NCBI GenBank assembly: GCA_934271735.1
Contig: CAKQSB010000007.1
Span: forward strand, 1 to 64,000
Length of the DNA stretch: 64,000 bases
Direction: 5' to 3'
Source: an uncultured Clostridia bacterium
Lineage (GTDB): Bacteria > Bacillota > Clostridia > Christensenellales > Borkfalkiaceae
Shown here: one piece after another, positions 23,794 through 32,929 of the stretch
How positions within the stretch are numbered: the first letter of the stretch is position 1
Layout of the letters: every line of letters begins with the position of its first letter
Notes under the pieces: generated by a model
The model's database searches: none
What the model was told of the DNA's origin: nothing
The model's input: the letters and a program-made list of their open reading frames with translations, nothing else
Position numbers and translations under genes: made by a program

Positions 23794-25293
23794 TTAAAGC
23801 TTAGGATTTCCGCCTTTTAAAATTACGTCGTGATAGCCGCCCTCGACGATACTCGTCTGCGAAACCAAAGTAAGTTTCGCGTTCTTCTGAAGGTCGGCGA
23901 TGTTTGTTACGCCGCAGTTGCACATAGTCGATTTGACTTTGTAAAGAGTTTTTTCGACGTTATCGTGAAGAGAACCTGCGTAAGTTACATAAGAATCCAC
24001 GCCCTCTTCAAACGCAAGTTTATTCTTTCCGCCGAGGTCATATCTCTGCCAGTTTCTCGCTCTGTTACTGCCCTCTCCCCAGTACTCTTTAACGTAAGTG
24101 CCGTTGATGTTAAGCTTAGGCGTGGGGCTTTCGTCGAAACGGGCGAAGTATCTTCCGAGCATTACGAAATCCGCGCCCATTGCAAGAGCAAGAGTTATAT
24201 GGTGGTCGTGAACGATTCCGCCGTCGGAGCAAACGGGAACATAAATACCCGTTTTTTCATAATATTCGTCTCTTGCTTTGGCAACCTCGATAACCGCCGT
24301 CGCCTGACCTCTTCCTATACCCTTCGTTTCGCGGGTGATGCAGATTGAACCCCCGCCGATACCGACTTTCACGAAATCCGCGCCCGCTTCGGCAAGAAAC
24401 ATAAATCCGTCTCTGTCGACGACGTTACCCGCGCCGACTTTGACTTTATCGCCGTATTTTTCTCTGATAAATTCGATCGTTTTCTTCTGCCAGCATGTAT
24501 AACCCTCGGACGAATCGATACAAAGAACGTCCGCGCCCGCTTCTACGAGAGCGGGAACTCTTTTTTCGTAATCGAGCGTATTTATTCCCGCGCCGACCAT
24601 ATATCTCTTCTCTTCGTCCAGAATTTCTCTCGGGTTGATTTTATGCTCTGCGTAATCCTTTCTGAACACGAAATACATAAGTCTGCCCTCGTCGTCCACT
24701 ATCGGCAAAGAATTAAGCTTATGTTCCCAGATTATGTCGTTAGCTTCTTTAAGCGAAGTTTTGGCGGGAGCGGTGACAAGCTTTACAAGCGGAGTCATGA
24801 ATTCGGAAACCTTGACTTCGAGATCCATTCTGCTGACTCTGTAATCTCTGCTCGTAACGATACCTAAAAGTTTACCGTTGCAAGTCCCGTCGTCCGTAAC
24901 GGCAATAGTGGAAAAACCGTTGCGTTCTTTTAAATCGAGTACGTCCGCAAGCGTGTTGTCGGGAGTAAGATTGGACGCGCTTACGACAAATCCTGCCTTA
25001 TAGTTTTTGACTTTCGCAACCATTCTCGCTTCGTCCTCAATAGATTGCGAGCCGTAAATAAAACTCATTCCGCCCTCTTTTGCCAAAGCTATGGCAAGAG
25101 TATCGTTGGAAACCGACTGCATTATAGCGGATATCAAAGGAATATTGAGTTTAAGAGGTGTCTCGCCTTTTTTGAATTTGCAAAGCGGTGTGGACAAATC
25201 CACGTTTGCGGGAATACATTCGGGCGAGGTATAGCCCGGAACCAATAAGTACTCGTTAAAAGTGTGACAAGGTTCATCGTAAAATTTTGCCAT
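23794..25293 (-). CDS. guaB: IMP dehydrogenase, Tritrichomonas-type subfamily
   Basis: 499 residues. IMP dehydrogenase oxidises IMP to XMP with NAD, the committed step to GMP. The catalytic Cys318 lies in GGGSICITRE, tandem CBS domains are at about 100-215, and the mobile-flap Arg-Tyr pair is in WQRY (415-418). The start (EPCHTFNEYLL), the flap (EYWGEGSNRARNWQRYDLGG) and the tail (STMCNCGVTNI) match the IMPDH of the protozoan Tritrichomonas foetus as I remember it, rather than the usual bacterial form. A TTGCAA/TATAAT promoter and a TAGGAG site are present, and the gene stands alone. Confidence 0.95.
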   Translation of the reverse strand: MAKFYDEPCHTFNEYLLVPGYTSPECIPANVDLSTPLCKFKKGETPLKLNIPLISAIMQSVSNDTLAIALAKEGGMSFIYGSQSIEDEARMVAKVKNYKAGFVVSASNLTPDNTLADVLDLKERNGFSTIAVTDDGTCNGKLLGIVTSRDYRVSRMDLEVKVSEFMTPLVKLVTAPAKTSLKEANDIIWEHKLNSLPIVDDEGRLMYFVFRKDYAEHKINPREILDEEKRYMVGAGINTLDYEKRVPALVEAGADVLCIDSSEGYTCWQKKTIEFIREKYGDKVKVGAGNVVDRDGFMFLAEAGADFVKVGIGGGSICITRETKGIGRGQATAVIEVAKARDEYYEKTGIYVPVCSDGGIVHDHHITLALAMGADFVMLGRYFARFDESPTPKLNINGTYVKEYWGEGSNRARNWQRYDLGGKNKLAFEEGVDSYVTYAGSLHDNVEKTLYKVKSTMCNCGVTNIADLQKNAKLTLVSQTSIVEGGYHDVILKGGNPKL

Positions 25294-25323
25294 TTGTTCG
25301 GACTCCTAAGGTAAATTTTTTCT

Positions 25324-25352
25324 ATTATACATTAAACAAAAATTTATTGCAA
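25324..25352 (-). promoter_or_regulatory. Promoter of guaB
   Basis: Minus strand: TTGCAA (25352-25347), 17-base spacer, TATAAT (25329-25324), about 30 bases before the start codon. Confidence 0.75.
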
Positions 25353-25381
25353 GCAAAAATCGACGTTTTTCACTATTTTTT

Positions 25382-26776
25382 TTACTTGTTTTCGATTTCG
25401 TTTTTTATATATTCGTCTATGGCTTTTGCTGCGCGTTTGCCTGCGCCCATAGCGAGAATAACCGTTGCCGCGCCCGTTACCGCATCTCCGCCCGCGAAAA
25501 CGCCTTTTCTCGTAGTCGCGCCGTTTTCGTCCGCTATGATACATTTGCGTTTATCCGTATCGAGACCGCGCGTTGTGGAAGAAATAAGCGGATTAGGCGA
25601 CGTTCCGAGAGCCATAATCACGCAATCGGCAGAAATAATTCTTTCCGAACCTTTAATTTCGACGGGCGATCTTCTGCCGCTTTTGTCCGGCTCGCCGAGA
25701 GCCATCGAAACGACCTTCACACCCGTAACATCGTCGTTTCCGTTTGTTTCGATTTCAACGGGGTTGGTAAGAAGTTCGAATTTAACCCCTTCCTCTTTTG
25801 CGTGGTGAACTTCCTCTTTTCTTGCGGGAATTTCCTCTTCTCCTCTTCTGTAAACTATCGTAACTTCGCTTCCGAGACGGAGCGCCGTTCTCGCCGCGTC
25901 CATAGCGACGTTACCTCCGCCGACAACTATCACGCTTTTCGCCTTGAAAACGGGCGTGTCGGAATTGTCCTCGTAAGCCTTCATAAGGTTGCTTCTCGTC
26001 AAAAACTCGTTAGCCGAGAAAACGCCTTTCGCGGTTTCGCCGTTTATACCCATAAATTTAGGCAATCCCGCGCCTGTTCCGACGTAAACGGCTTTGAAAT
26101 TTTCGATATCGAAAAGCTCGTCTATAGTGACTGATTTTCCGATAATCACGTTTTTCTCGAAATCAACTCCGTATTTTTCGAGTTTTTCTATCTCTTTTTT
26201 GACTATTTTATCTTTCGGCAAACGGAATTCGGGTATTCCGTAAGTCAGAACGCCGCCAAATTCGTGCAAAGCCTCGAATACTGTTACCGAGTAGCCTTTT
26301 TTCGCAAGTTCGCCCGCGCAGGTAAGCCCGGAAGGTCCTGAACCTATAACGGCGATTTTTATTCCGTTTTTCTCGCAAGTTACGGGCGTTTCGTAGCCTT
26401 TTTCGGTAGCGTAATCGGCAACGAATCTTTCGAGTTTACCGATAGAAACCGCTTCGCCTTTTATTCCTCTCACGCATTTGCCCTCGCACTGGCTTTCCTG
26501 CGGGCAAACCCTTCCGCAAACCGCGGGAAGAGACGAACTTTCCGAAATAATATCGTAAGCTGCGGTAAACTCTCCGTTTTTGACTTCCGCAATGAACGCG
26601 GGGATATTTATACCTACGGGGCAACCCGTAACGCAAGGCGAATTTTTGCAATGGAGGCATCTTTCGGCTTCCTGCTCAGCTTCTTCCGCGGAATATCCGC
26701 AACATACTTCTTCGAAATTTTTCGCGCGTATTTCGGCGGGAACTTCTTTTATCGGCACTCTTTTCATTTTATCCAT
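25382..26776 (-). CDS. nfnB: NfnB-like subunit (glutamate synthase small-chain fold) of an electron-bifurcating transhydrogenase
   Basis: 464 residues. An N-terminal iron-sulfur domain has cysteines in CLHCKNSPCVTGCPV and CGRVCPQESQCEGKCV (two clusters). An FAD-binding fold (VIGSGPSGLTCA) and an NADPH-binding fold (VVGGGNVAMDAART) follow. GltD-type proteins share this layout. The preceding PyrK-like gene identifies this as the NfnAB pair, which couples NADH and reduced ferredoxin to NADP reduction. The ribosome binding site GGAG lies inside the last codons of nfnA, so translation is coupled. Confidence 0.9.
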   Translation of the reverse strand: MDKMKRVPIKEVPAEIRAKNFEEVCCGYSAEEAEQEAERCLHCKNSPCVTGCPVGINIPAFIAEVKNGEFTAAYDIISESSSLPAVCGRVCPQESQCEGKCVRGIKGEAVSIGKLERFVADYATEKGYETPVTCEKNGIKIAVIGSGPSGLTCAGELAKKGYSVTVFEALHEFGGVLTYGIPEFRLPKDKIVKKEIEKLEKYGVDFEKNVIIGKSVTIDELFDIENFKAVYVGTGAGLPKFMGINGETAKGVFSANEFLTRSNLMKAYEDNSDTPVFKAKSVIVVGGGNVAMDAARTALRLGSEVTIVYRRGEEEIPARKEEVHHAKEEGVKFELLTNPVEIETNGNDDVTGVKVVSMALGEPDKSGRRSPVEIKGSERIISADCVIMALGTSPNPLISSTTRGLDTDKRKCIIADENGATTRKGVFAGGDAVTGAATVILAMGAGKRAAKAIDEYIKNEIENK

Positions 26777-26777
26777 T

Positions 26778-27665
26778 TTAGTCTCCGCCTCCGCAAACTC
26801 CGCAACCGCCGTGGTGCGTTTCGCCTTCTTTTTCTTTTAAATAAGCTCTGCCTTCCTGCGTTTTATATAACGTAAGGCGTTTCATACACTCGTCGAAATC
26901 AACTTTATGCCCGTCGAATTCCGGACCGTCCACACACGCGAATTTCACTTCGCCGCCGACGGTAAGTCTGCACGCGCCGCACATTCCCGTGCCGTCGACC
27001 ATAACAGGATTCATACTGACGATCTGCCTTATGCCGAGTTTTTTTGTTAAAATCGAAACAAATTTCATCATTACGACGGGACCTATCGCAACGCAAACGT
27101 CATAATCGTTTCCGCTTGAAACAAGTTCGGAAAGCTTATCCGTGACAAGACCTTTAAAACCGTAACTTCCGTCGTCTGTGCATATATACACGTTTAAAGC
27201 GTATTTCTTCATTTCGTCTTCCATAATAACAAGGCTTTTGTTTCTCGCGCCGATGATAACGTCGCACTTCGCGCCTCTTTCGGAAAGGAATTTCACCTGC
27301 GGAAACACGGGCGCAACGCCTACCCCGCCCGCCACGAATACTATTTTTTTATTTTTCAATTCTTCGTCCGATAAAGAAATCAGTTCCGACGGCTCGCCTA
27401 AAGGACCGACGATATCTTCGATACAATCGCCCGCGCCGAGCCTGCTTAATTTCAAAGTAGACGCGCCTATTATCTGAACGACAAGCGTAACATTGCCCGT
27501 TTTGCGATCGTAATCGCAAATCGTGAGAGGAATCCTCTCGCCTTTTTCGTCCGCTCTCACGATAACAAACTGCCCGGGCAGACACCTGTCCGTAATCCTC
27601 GGGGCGCGAACGTCTATGAGAAATATATTTTCGGATAAAATCTCTTTTTTTACTATTTTATACAT
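26778..27665 (-). CDS. nfnA: NfnA-like subunit (FAD/NAD and [2Fe-2S], PyrK-like)
   Basis: 295 residues. An FAD-binding barrel (RIPLTICDYD) is followed by an NAD-binding fold (FVAGGVGVAPVFPQ) and a [2Fe-2S] cysteine cluster (GMCGACRLTVGGEVKFACVDG). It should bind NAD(H) and hand electrons to NfnB. The extreme C-terminus ends in a His/Cys/Gly stretch (THHGGCGVCGGGD) that I would not expect to be required for the core fold. The gene is first in the pair, with a TTGACT/TATAAT promoter. Confidence 0.9.
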   Translation of the reverse strand: MYKIVKKEILSENIFLIDVRAPRITDRCLPGQFVIVRADEKGERIPLTICDYDRKTGNVTLVVQIIGASTLKLSRLGAGDCIEDIVGPLGEPSELISLSDEELKNKKIVFVAGGVGVAPVFPQVKFLSERGAKCDVIIGARNKSLVIMEDEMKKYALNVYICTDDGSYGFKGLVTDKLSELVSSGNDYDVCVAIGPVVMMKFVSILTKKLGIRQIVSMNPVMVDGTGMCGACRLTVGGEVKFACVDGPEFDGHKVDFDECMKRLTLYKTQEGRAYLKEKEGETHHGGCGVCGGGD

Positions 27666-27687
27666 TTAAAAACCTCTGCTTTAACTT

Positions 27688-27716
27688 ATTATATATTTTT
27701 TCATACGCAAAGTCAA
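27688..27716 (-). promoter_or_regulatory. Promoter of nfnAB
   Basis: Minus strand: TTGACT (27716-27711), 17-base spacer, TATAAT (27693-27688), 22 bases before the nfnA ATG. Confidence 0.8.
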
Positions 27717-27741
27717 TCGCGAAATACTTCGAAAAAAAATA

Positions 27742-27769
27742 AAAAGCGTATTCTTACGAACACGCTTTT
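27742..27769 (-). terminator. Terminator of the xpt-BMP transporter operon
   Basis: Stem AAAAGCGT/ACGCTTTT with a 12-base loop; on the minus strand it is followed by TATTTTTTTT, eight bases past the last permease stop codon. Confidence 0.85.
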
Positions 27770-27776
27770 AAAATGC

Positions 27777-28742
27777 TTATCTTTCCTCGCGGAAATACGG
27801 CAATCCGAGAGACGCCGGGGGCTGATTTTCCTTGCTGTCGAAAACGCTTGTTAAAATCAATACCAGAATCGTGATAAGATAAGGAATCGCGTCGAGCAAG
27901 TAAAGAATCGTTCTGAGTTTCGTTGCTTCGAGATAAAGCGCGCCGAAAACGATCGAACCTATTATCGACAAATCGGGTCTCCACAAAGTGAAGATAACGA
28001 GAGCTATCGCAAGCCAACCCATTGCCTGGATAGTGTTGGAGTTTTCCCAGCTGCCGCTGACGTAATCCATAAGGTAGAATAACCCGCCGAGCCCTGCAAT
28101 CGCGCTTCCGATCAGAATCGCGCAGTATTTGTATCCGGCAACGTTAATACCCGCGGCGTCCGCCGTTGCGGGATTTTCGCCCACGGCGCGAAGATAAAGA
28201 CCGACTTTGGTTTTACGAAGAACAAACGCGGCAGCAAGAGCTATCGCTATAGCGATATATACGTAAATACCATAGCTTAAAAACAACTGACAGAACCAGT
28301 TCTGAGACTTCGAAATCGAAAGTTTGAATAAAACGCTCGCTCTCGAAAATCGCGTTTTGTCGATTGCCGACATTACGTAATCGACAAAGCCCGCGCCGAA
28401 TGTGGTGAGCGCAAGACCTGTAACGTTCTGATTTGCTTTAAGCGTTACGGTTAAAAATGCGTATATCAAACCGCCCATCGCCGAAAAAAGCACAGCGAAA
28501 ATAAACGAAATCAGAATAACCAAAATCCACACGCCGCTGTCCGGATTGGACAATCCGTTCATATAAAGCGCAACGCCGACAGAACCGCCTGCCGTTCCGA
28601 GGCACATTATACCCGGTATACCGAGGTTAAGATGTCCCGCTTTTTCCGTAATTATTTCACCGACGCACCCGTATAAAAATACTACGCCGAGAGCTATAGC
28701 GCTGACTAAAAAGCTTACCATCTTATTTGCCCTCCTTGTCAT
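27777..28742 (-). CDS. ABC transporter permease, BMP/nucleoside type (NupQ/YufQ-like)
   Basis: 321 residues, about nine membrane helices, BPD-transp-2 family. The GENPATADAAGINVAGYKY segment is the cytoplasmic loop that meets the ATPase. With the neighbouring permease, the dual ATPase and the BMP lipoprotein it forms a nucleoside-type importer. It overlaps the other permease gene by 20 bases and is followed by the operon terminator. Confidence 0.9.
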   Translation of the reverse strand: MTRRANKMVSFLVSAIALGVVFLYGCVGEIITEKAGHLNLGIPGIMCLGTAGGSVGVALYMNGLSNPDSGVWILVILISFIFAVLFSAMGGLIYAFLTVTLKANQNVTGLALTTFGAGFVDYVMSAIDKTRFSRASVLFKLSISKSQNWFCQLFLSYGIYVYIAIAIALAAAFVLRKTKVGLYLRAVGENPATADAAGINVAGYKYCAILIGSAIAGLGGLFYLMDYVSGSWENSNTIQAMGWLAIALVIFTLWRPDLSIIGSIVFGALYLEATKLRTILYLLDAIPYLITILVLILTSVFDSKENQPPASLGLPYFREER

Positions 28743-29859
28743 TGGCTTTGGTTTTTTTCTTTAAAAACGGTATTTCTATTTTTTTCGTAAGCTTAACTTT
28801 ATAAGAAATAAAGAACGTAAAGCCGAGAACGCAGAAATACATTATACCGATAACGACCTGAGGAATTGCGGAGCTTGTGATATTGAACGTCGTTAAAACT
28901 CCGGACATACCGTTATTCAAAAACGTAACGAACGTAGCCGACAAAATCATCATAATCGGGTTAAACCCCGCAAGCCACGCGACGAGAATCGACGTGAAGC
29001 CCATATTGTTCGCGGTTTCGGGCGTTATCGAATGATGCCAGGACCCGGCGAGAAGAAAACCTACGATACCGCAGATAGCTCCCGAAAGACAAAGCGTTCT
29101 TATCGTAACTTTTTTAACGTTTATACCGATGTATCTTGCCGTGTTTTCGCTTTCACCGACAACAGCCAACTCATAGCCGTGCTTGCTGAACCTAAGATAA
29201 ATCGTCATAATGATTTCAATGATAAGAATCGAAATACTTATAAAAAGATACATATAATTCGCGCCGATTGTCGGGAGATTAGCTACTCTTATTTCCGCCA
29301 AGGACATCGAGCCGTTAGGATTCCATTTGCTTATTGCGAACTGAACGAGCGCAACGGCGACATAGTTCATCATAAGCGTGAAAAGAGATTCGTTGGTTTT
29401 GAATAACGCTTTGAAAGTCGCGGGGATTGCCGCCCAGATTGCTCCAGCAATAACGCTCGTGATAAACATGAGAATATTTACCGACCAGTCCGGCATTTTT
29501 CCGCCGAGATAAAACATACAGGCAACCGACGCCAACGCGCCGACAAGAATCTGTCCGTTTCCGCCGAGGTTCCAGAATTTCATTTTGAAAGCGGGAATAA
29601 GCGCAAGCCCGACGCCGAGAAGAAGCATGGCATCTCTTACGAATCTCCAGAATTTACGTTTCGTTCCGAACGCGCCTTTGAACATTCCGGCATATACGCT
29701 GAAAGGATTAAGCTTGAATACGACGGCGAAAATAATTCCGCAAACAATAAATCCGCATAAGAGGGCAGCCGCATAAACTATTGCTTTTTTCCATATCGGC
29801 ATCGAAGCTCTTTTGGAAATATGAAATAAAGGTTCTTTTACTGCGTTTTCTTTACTCAT
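28723..29859 (-). CDS. ABC transporter permease, BMP/nucleoside type (NupP/YufP-like)
   Basis: 378 residues, about ten membrane helices, with a cytoplasmic N-terminus of about 25 residues. The ATPase-contact loop is VGESENTARYIGINVKKVTIR. It is longer than its partner because of the extra N-terminal segment and C-terminal lysine-rich tail. It overlaps the ATPase gene by eight bases. Confidence 0.9.
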   Translation of the reverse strand: MSKENAVKEPLFHISKRASMPIWKKAIVYAAALLCGFIVCGIIFAVVFKLNPFSVYAGMFKGAFGTKRKFWRFVRDAMLLLGVGLALIPAFKMKFWNLGGNGQILVGALASVACMFYLGGKMPDWSVNILMFITSVIAGAIWAAIPATFKALFKTNESLFTLMMNYVAVALVQFAISKWNPNGSMSLAEIRVANLPTIGANYMYLFISISILIIEIIMTIYLRFSKHGYELAVVGESENTARYIGINVKKVTIRTLCLSGAICGIVGFLLAGSWHHSITPETANNMGFTSILVAWLAGFNPIMMILSATFVTFLNNGMSGVLTTFNITSSAIPQVVIGIMYFCVLGFTFFISYKVKLTKKIEIPFLKKKTKANDKEGK

Positions 29860-31459
29860 TATCTTCTGTCTCCTCTTCTTCGATTGCTTTTTCCCACTGC
29901 TCTTCGGTTAAGTTACTGTCTTTTGCAATACCGAAGTTCTTATCTTTCTTCTTTTCGGTAAGGTCGAGCGAACCCGTCATCATAAGACCGAGCTCCTCTT
30001 TCGTCGTTTTGTCGGCGTGTACTATACCCATATTTTTGCCGTGGCAAAGAACCATAATTTTATCGCACAACGCAAGCATTACGTCGAGATCTTCGCCTAT
30101 AAACAAAATTCCTACGCCTTTTGCCTTCTGATCATTTAAAATATTATATATTGAATAGGAAGAATTGATATCGAGACCTCTTACGGGGTAAGCCGTTATT
30201 ATTACGTTAGGACTCGTTTCGATTTCTCTTCCGACCAGAACTTTCTGAACGTTACCGCCCGAAAGTAACCTTACGGGAGTTTCGGTAGACGGGGTAACGA
30301 CCCCGAGTTCTTCTATTATTTTTTTCGCTTTCGCTCTCGCCGTTTTTCTGTCTACAAAAGGACCTTTCGTGTCGAGATAGGTTTTAAGCATAACGTTATC
30401 CGTTATCGAGAACGAGGGAGCCAACCCCATGCCGAGCCTGTCTTCGGGGATAAAGCTCATAGATACGCCTTTTTCGATGATTTCTTTCGGAGGAAGACCT
30501 ACAATGCTTTCACCTTTGTGCATTATCGCGCCTTTTAAGTGTCTTAAACCCGCGATCGCCTCGCAAAGCTCTTTTTGTCCGCACCCCGCAACGCCCGCAA
30601 CGCCGAGAATTTCTCCGCCTCTTATATAAAAGCTTACGTCGTCTATCGCTTTACTTCCGTCGTCGGAATTTATTTCGAGATTACGGATTTCCAGAAGGGG
30701 TTTCTGAGTTTCGGTTTTGATTCTGTCTATTTTGAGTTCGACTTTCTTGCCGACCATCATTTCGGTAAGCTCCTGCTCGTTTGTTTCGGCAGTGTTTACC
30801 GTAGTTATATACTCGCCTTTACGAAGTACGGCTACTCTGTCCGAAATAGACATAACCTCGTTAAGCTTGTGCGTAATTATGATTATCGATTTTCCGTCGT
30901 TCTTCATAGATCTTAAAACGTTGAAGAACTTTTCGATTTCCTGCGGAGTGAGAACGGCCGTAGGCTCGTCGAGAATCAGAAGATCCGCGCCGCGGTATAA
31001 AACCTTTATTATTTCGACTGTCTGCTTTTCCGAAACAGACATGTTATATACTTTTTTATCGGGGTCGAGTTCGAAACCGTATTTCATGGCTATTGCGTAA
31101 GCCTTCGAACTGATCTCTTTCATTTTAAATTTTTCGTCGCCTAGTCCGAGAACTATATTCTGAGCGGCGGTAAATATATCGACCAGCTTGAAATGCTGGT
31201 GCACCATACCTATTTTATATTTGAACGCGTCCTGAGGCGAACGGATACTGACCTCTTTCCCGTTTACGCATATAGAACCTTCGTCGGGATAATAAATTCC
31301 GGCGATCATATTCATAAGCGTTGTTTTTCCGCTGCCGTTTTCACCTAATACGGCAAGAATCTCTCCCTTATTTACAGTTATATTAACGTTTTTATTGGCA
31401 ACGACGCTTCCGAAATATTTCGAAACGCCTTTAACTTCGAGTATTGGAGTTTGTTCCAC
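29852..31459 (-). CDS. Dual-domain ABC transporter ATPase, BMP/nucleoside type (NupO/YufO-like)
   Basis: 535 residues holding two nucleotide-binding domains. The first has Walker A GENGSGKTT and Walker B LLILDEPTA. The second has a divergent Walker A (GVAGCGQKEL) but a good signature (LLSGGNVQKV). One active and one degenerate site is normal for this RbsA-like class. It supplies energy to the two permeases. It lies 84 bases after the binding-protein gene, with a hairpin in the gap that may lower its expression relative to that gene. Confidence 0.92.
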   Translation of the reverse strand: MEQTPILEVKGVSKYFGSVVANKNVNITVNKGEILAVLGENGSGKTTLMNMIAGIYYPDEGSICVNGKEVSIRSPQDAFKYKIGMVHQHFKLVDIFTAAQNIVLGLGDEKFKMKEISSKAYAIAMKYGFELDPDKKVYNMSVSEKQTVEIIKVLYRGADLLILDEPTAVLTPQEIEKFFNVLRSMKNDGKSIIIITHKLNEVMSISDRVAVLRKGEYITTVNTAETNEQELTEMMVGKKVELKIDRIKTETQKPLLEIRNLEINSDDGSKAIDDVSFYIRGGEILGVAGVAGCGQKELCEAIAGLRHLKGAIMHKGESIVGLPPKEIIEKGVSMSFIPEDRLGMGLAPSFSITDNVMLKTYLDTKGPFVDRKTARAKAKKIIEELGVVTPSTETPVRLLSGGNVQKVLVGREIETSPNVIITAYPVRGLDINSSYSIYNILNDQKAKGVGILFIGEDLDVMLALCDKIMVLCHGKNMGIVHADKTTKEELGLMMTGSLDLTEKKKDKNFGIAKDSNLTEEQWEKAIEEEETEDNE

Positions 31460-31483
31460 TTTTTACCTCCGTAAAATCACGAT

Positions 31484-31510
31484 AAGGCGGAGTTAAAAAC
31501 ACTCCGCCTT
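31484..31510 (-). other. Stem-loop between binding-protein and ATPase genes
   Basis: Perfect 10-pair stem AAGGCGGAGT/ACTCCGCCTT with a seven-base loop and no strong T-tract on the minus strand. Such stems after solute-binding protein genes often act as 3' stabilisers or partial terminators, giving more binding protein than transporter. Confidence 0.7.
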
Positions 31511-31543
31511 TCGTATTATTTGTTATTTTGCCAAAGGCAAATA

Positions 31544-32842
31544 TCAGTACTTAGCGTTAAGAAGTTCGATTCCGTCGATCTGAATATCGAAATAAGGAGC
31601 GGAACGGAATACGCTTTCTGCAAAGTAAGTTACTCCGTTTTCGGTCTTGATAACTTCGGTATCCGCAGTGTAAGCGGAGTCGGTGTTGACATCTGCCATA
31701 TATCCGGTAAGGTGTCCTTTCTCGTCAACGGTCGCGTTTACGTTCTTCGATTCGGTTTTGGTTACGGTGAACTTGGAAACGTCGAAGATTTTCAAAGCGC
31801 CGCTCTTAATCTGAGCAACAACATTTGCAAGTTTTGCATCGGTTCCTTCAACGGGAGCTATTTTACCAAGCTCGGTGTAGCAAACAGAACCGGTGTCTCT
31901 CGTATCGCCGAGTTCTCCGCACCAATCGGTATCGATTGCTTTCTTATCGGCAATAGCGTTGATGCAGTATTCGAAGTAAGGCTGCCAGTTGATTCTGGAA
32001 GAAATAATGAACGTTTTGGGGCAAGATCCTTCGGTGCTTCCGTTGTAAGAAACGTTGGGAACTCCCGCAGTTTCACAAGCGTTGGGAGCGCCCATAGAGT
32101 CTGCGTGCTGAGAAATGAGAACCGCGCCTTCTTTGATAAGAGTTTCGGCAGCAGTCTTTTCGGCGGTTTCATCGTACCAGGAACCGGTGAACTGAACTTT
32201 CATAGTAACGTTGGGAACGATGCTTTTTACTCCGAGATACCACGAAGTATATCCGGAAATAACTTCGGCGTAAGTGTAAGCGCCTACATATCCGACAACG
32301 GGTTTAACGGAAGAATCCGCATCCATCATTGCTTGAAGTTTTAAACCTGCCGCAACGCCCGCAATGTATCTGCCTTCGTAAATAGAAGCGAAAGCGTTGT
32401 GGAAGTTGGATACTTTTTCGGTGTGAGCCGTGGTTCCGGTTGCGTGGCTGAACTGAACGTCGGGACATTCTCTTGCAGCTTTCAGAAGGAAGGATTCATG
32501 ACCGAAAGAGTCTGCAAAAATGTAGTTGCAGCCTTCGTCCACAAGTTCCATAGCGGCGTCGTAGCAGCCGTTACCTTCGGGGATGCCGGATTTAATAAGG
32601 TACTGAACTCCCGTAGCTTCGCAAGCAGCCTTGAAAGCGTCGATGAAGTTTTTGTCGTAAGTGGAGTTTTCGTCGTGCAAAGTGATAAGACCGGCTTTAA
32701 CGGTAACTTTATCGCCGCCGGTTACGGATTCGGATGTCGAAGCAGTCGTGGAATCCGTTTTGGATTCGCCGTTTTCGCCGCACGATACGCAGGCAACAAT
32801 CGTAAGCATAAGAGCAAACAAAATTGTCAAGAGTTTTTTCAT
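31544..32842 (-). CDS. BMP-family substrate-binding lipoprotein
   Basis: 432 residues. A lipoprotein signal (residues 1-17 or 1-20; IVAC with Cys18, or VSC with Cys21) is followed by a Thr/Ser-rich linker and the BMP two-lobe fold. Motifs include the VDEGCNYIFADSFGHE region and VVGYVGAYTYAEVISGYTSWYLG, typical of Med/BmpA proteins that bind nucleosides. Being in the same run as xpt under a guanine riboswitch supports purine nucleosides or bases as ligand (inference). It lies 87 bases after xpt, with no terminator between. Confidence 0.93.
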   Translation of the reverse strand: MKKLLTILFALMLTIVACVSCGENGESKTDSTTASTSESVTGGDKVTVKAGLITLHDENSTYDKNFIDAFKAACEATGVQYLIKSGIPEGNGCYDAAMELVDEGCNYIFADSFGHESFLLKAARECPDVQFSHATGTTAHTEKVSNFHNAFASIYEGRYIAGVAAGLKLQAMMDADSSVKPVVGYVGAYTYAEVISGYTSWYLGVKSIVPNVTMKVQFTGSWYDETAEKTAAETLIKEGAVLISQHADSMGAPNACETAGVPNVSYNGSTEGSCPKTFIISSRINWQPYFEYCINAIADKKAIDTDWCGELGDTRDTGSVCYTELGKIAPVEGTDAKLANVVAQIKSGALKIFDVSKFTVTKTESKNVNATVDEKGHLTGYMADVNTDSAYTADTEVIKTENGVTYFAESVFRSAPYFDIQIDGIELLNAKY

Positions 32843-32929
32843 TTACATTATCTCCTTTTTTTTCGCAGAATCTGCGATTTTTAACAAATTGAAACAAATA
32901 AAAAATCCCAAAGAAAATATCGGAAAATA

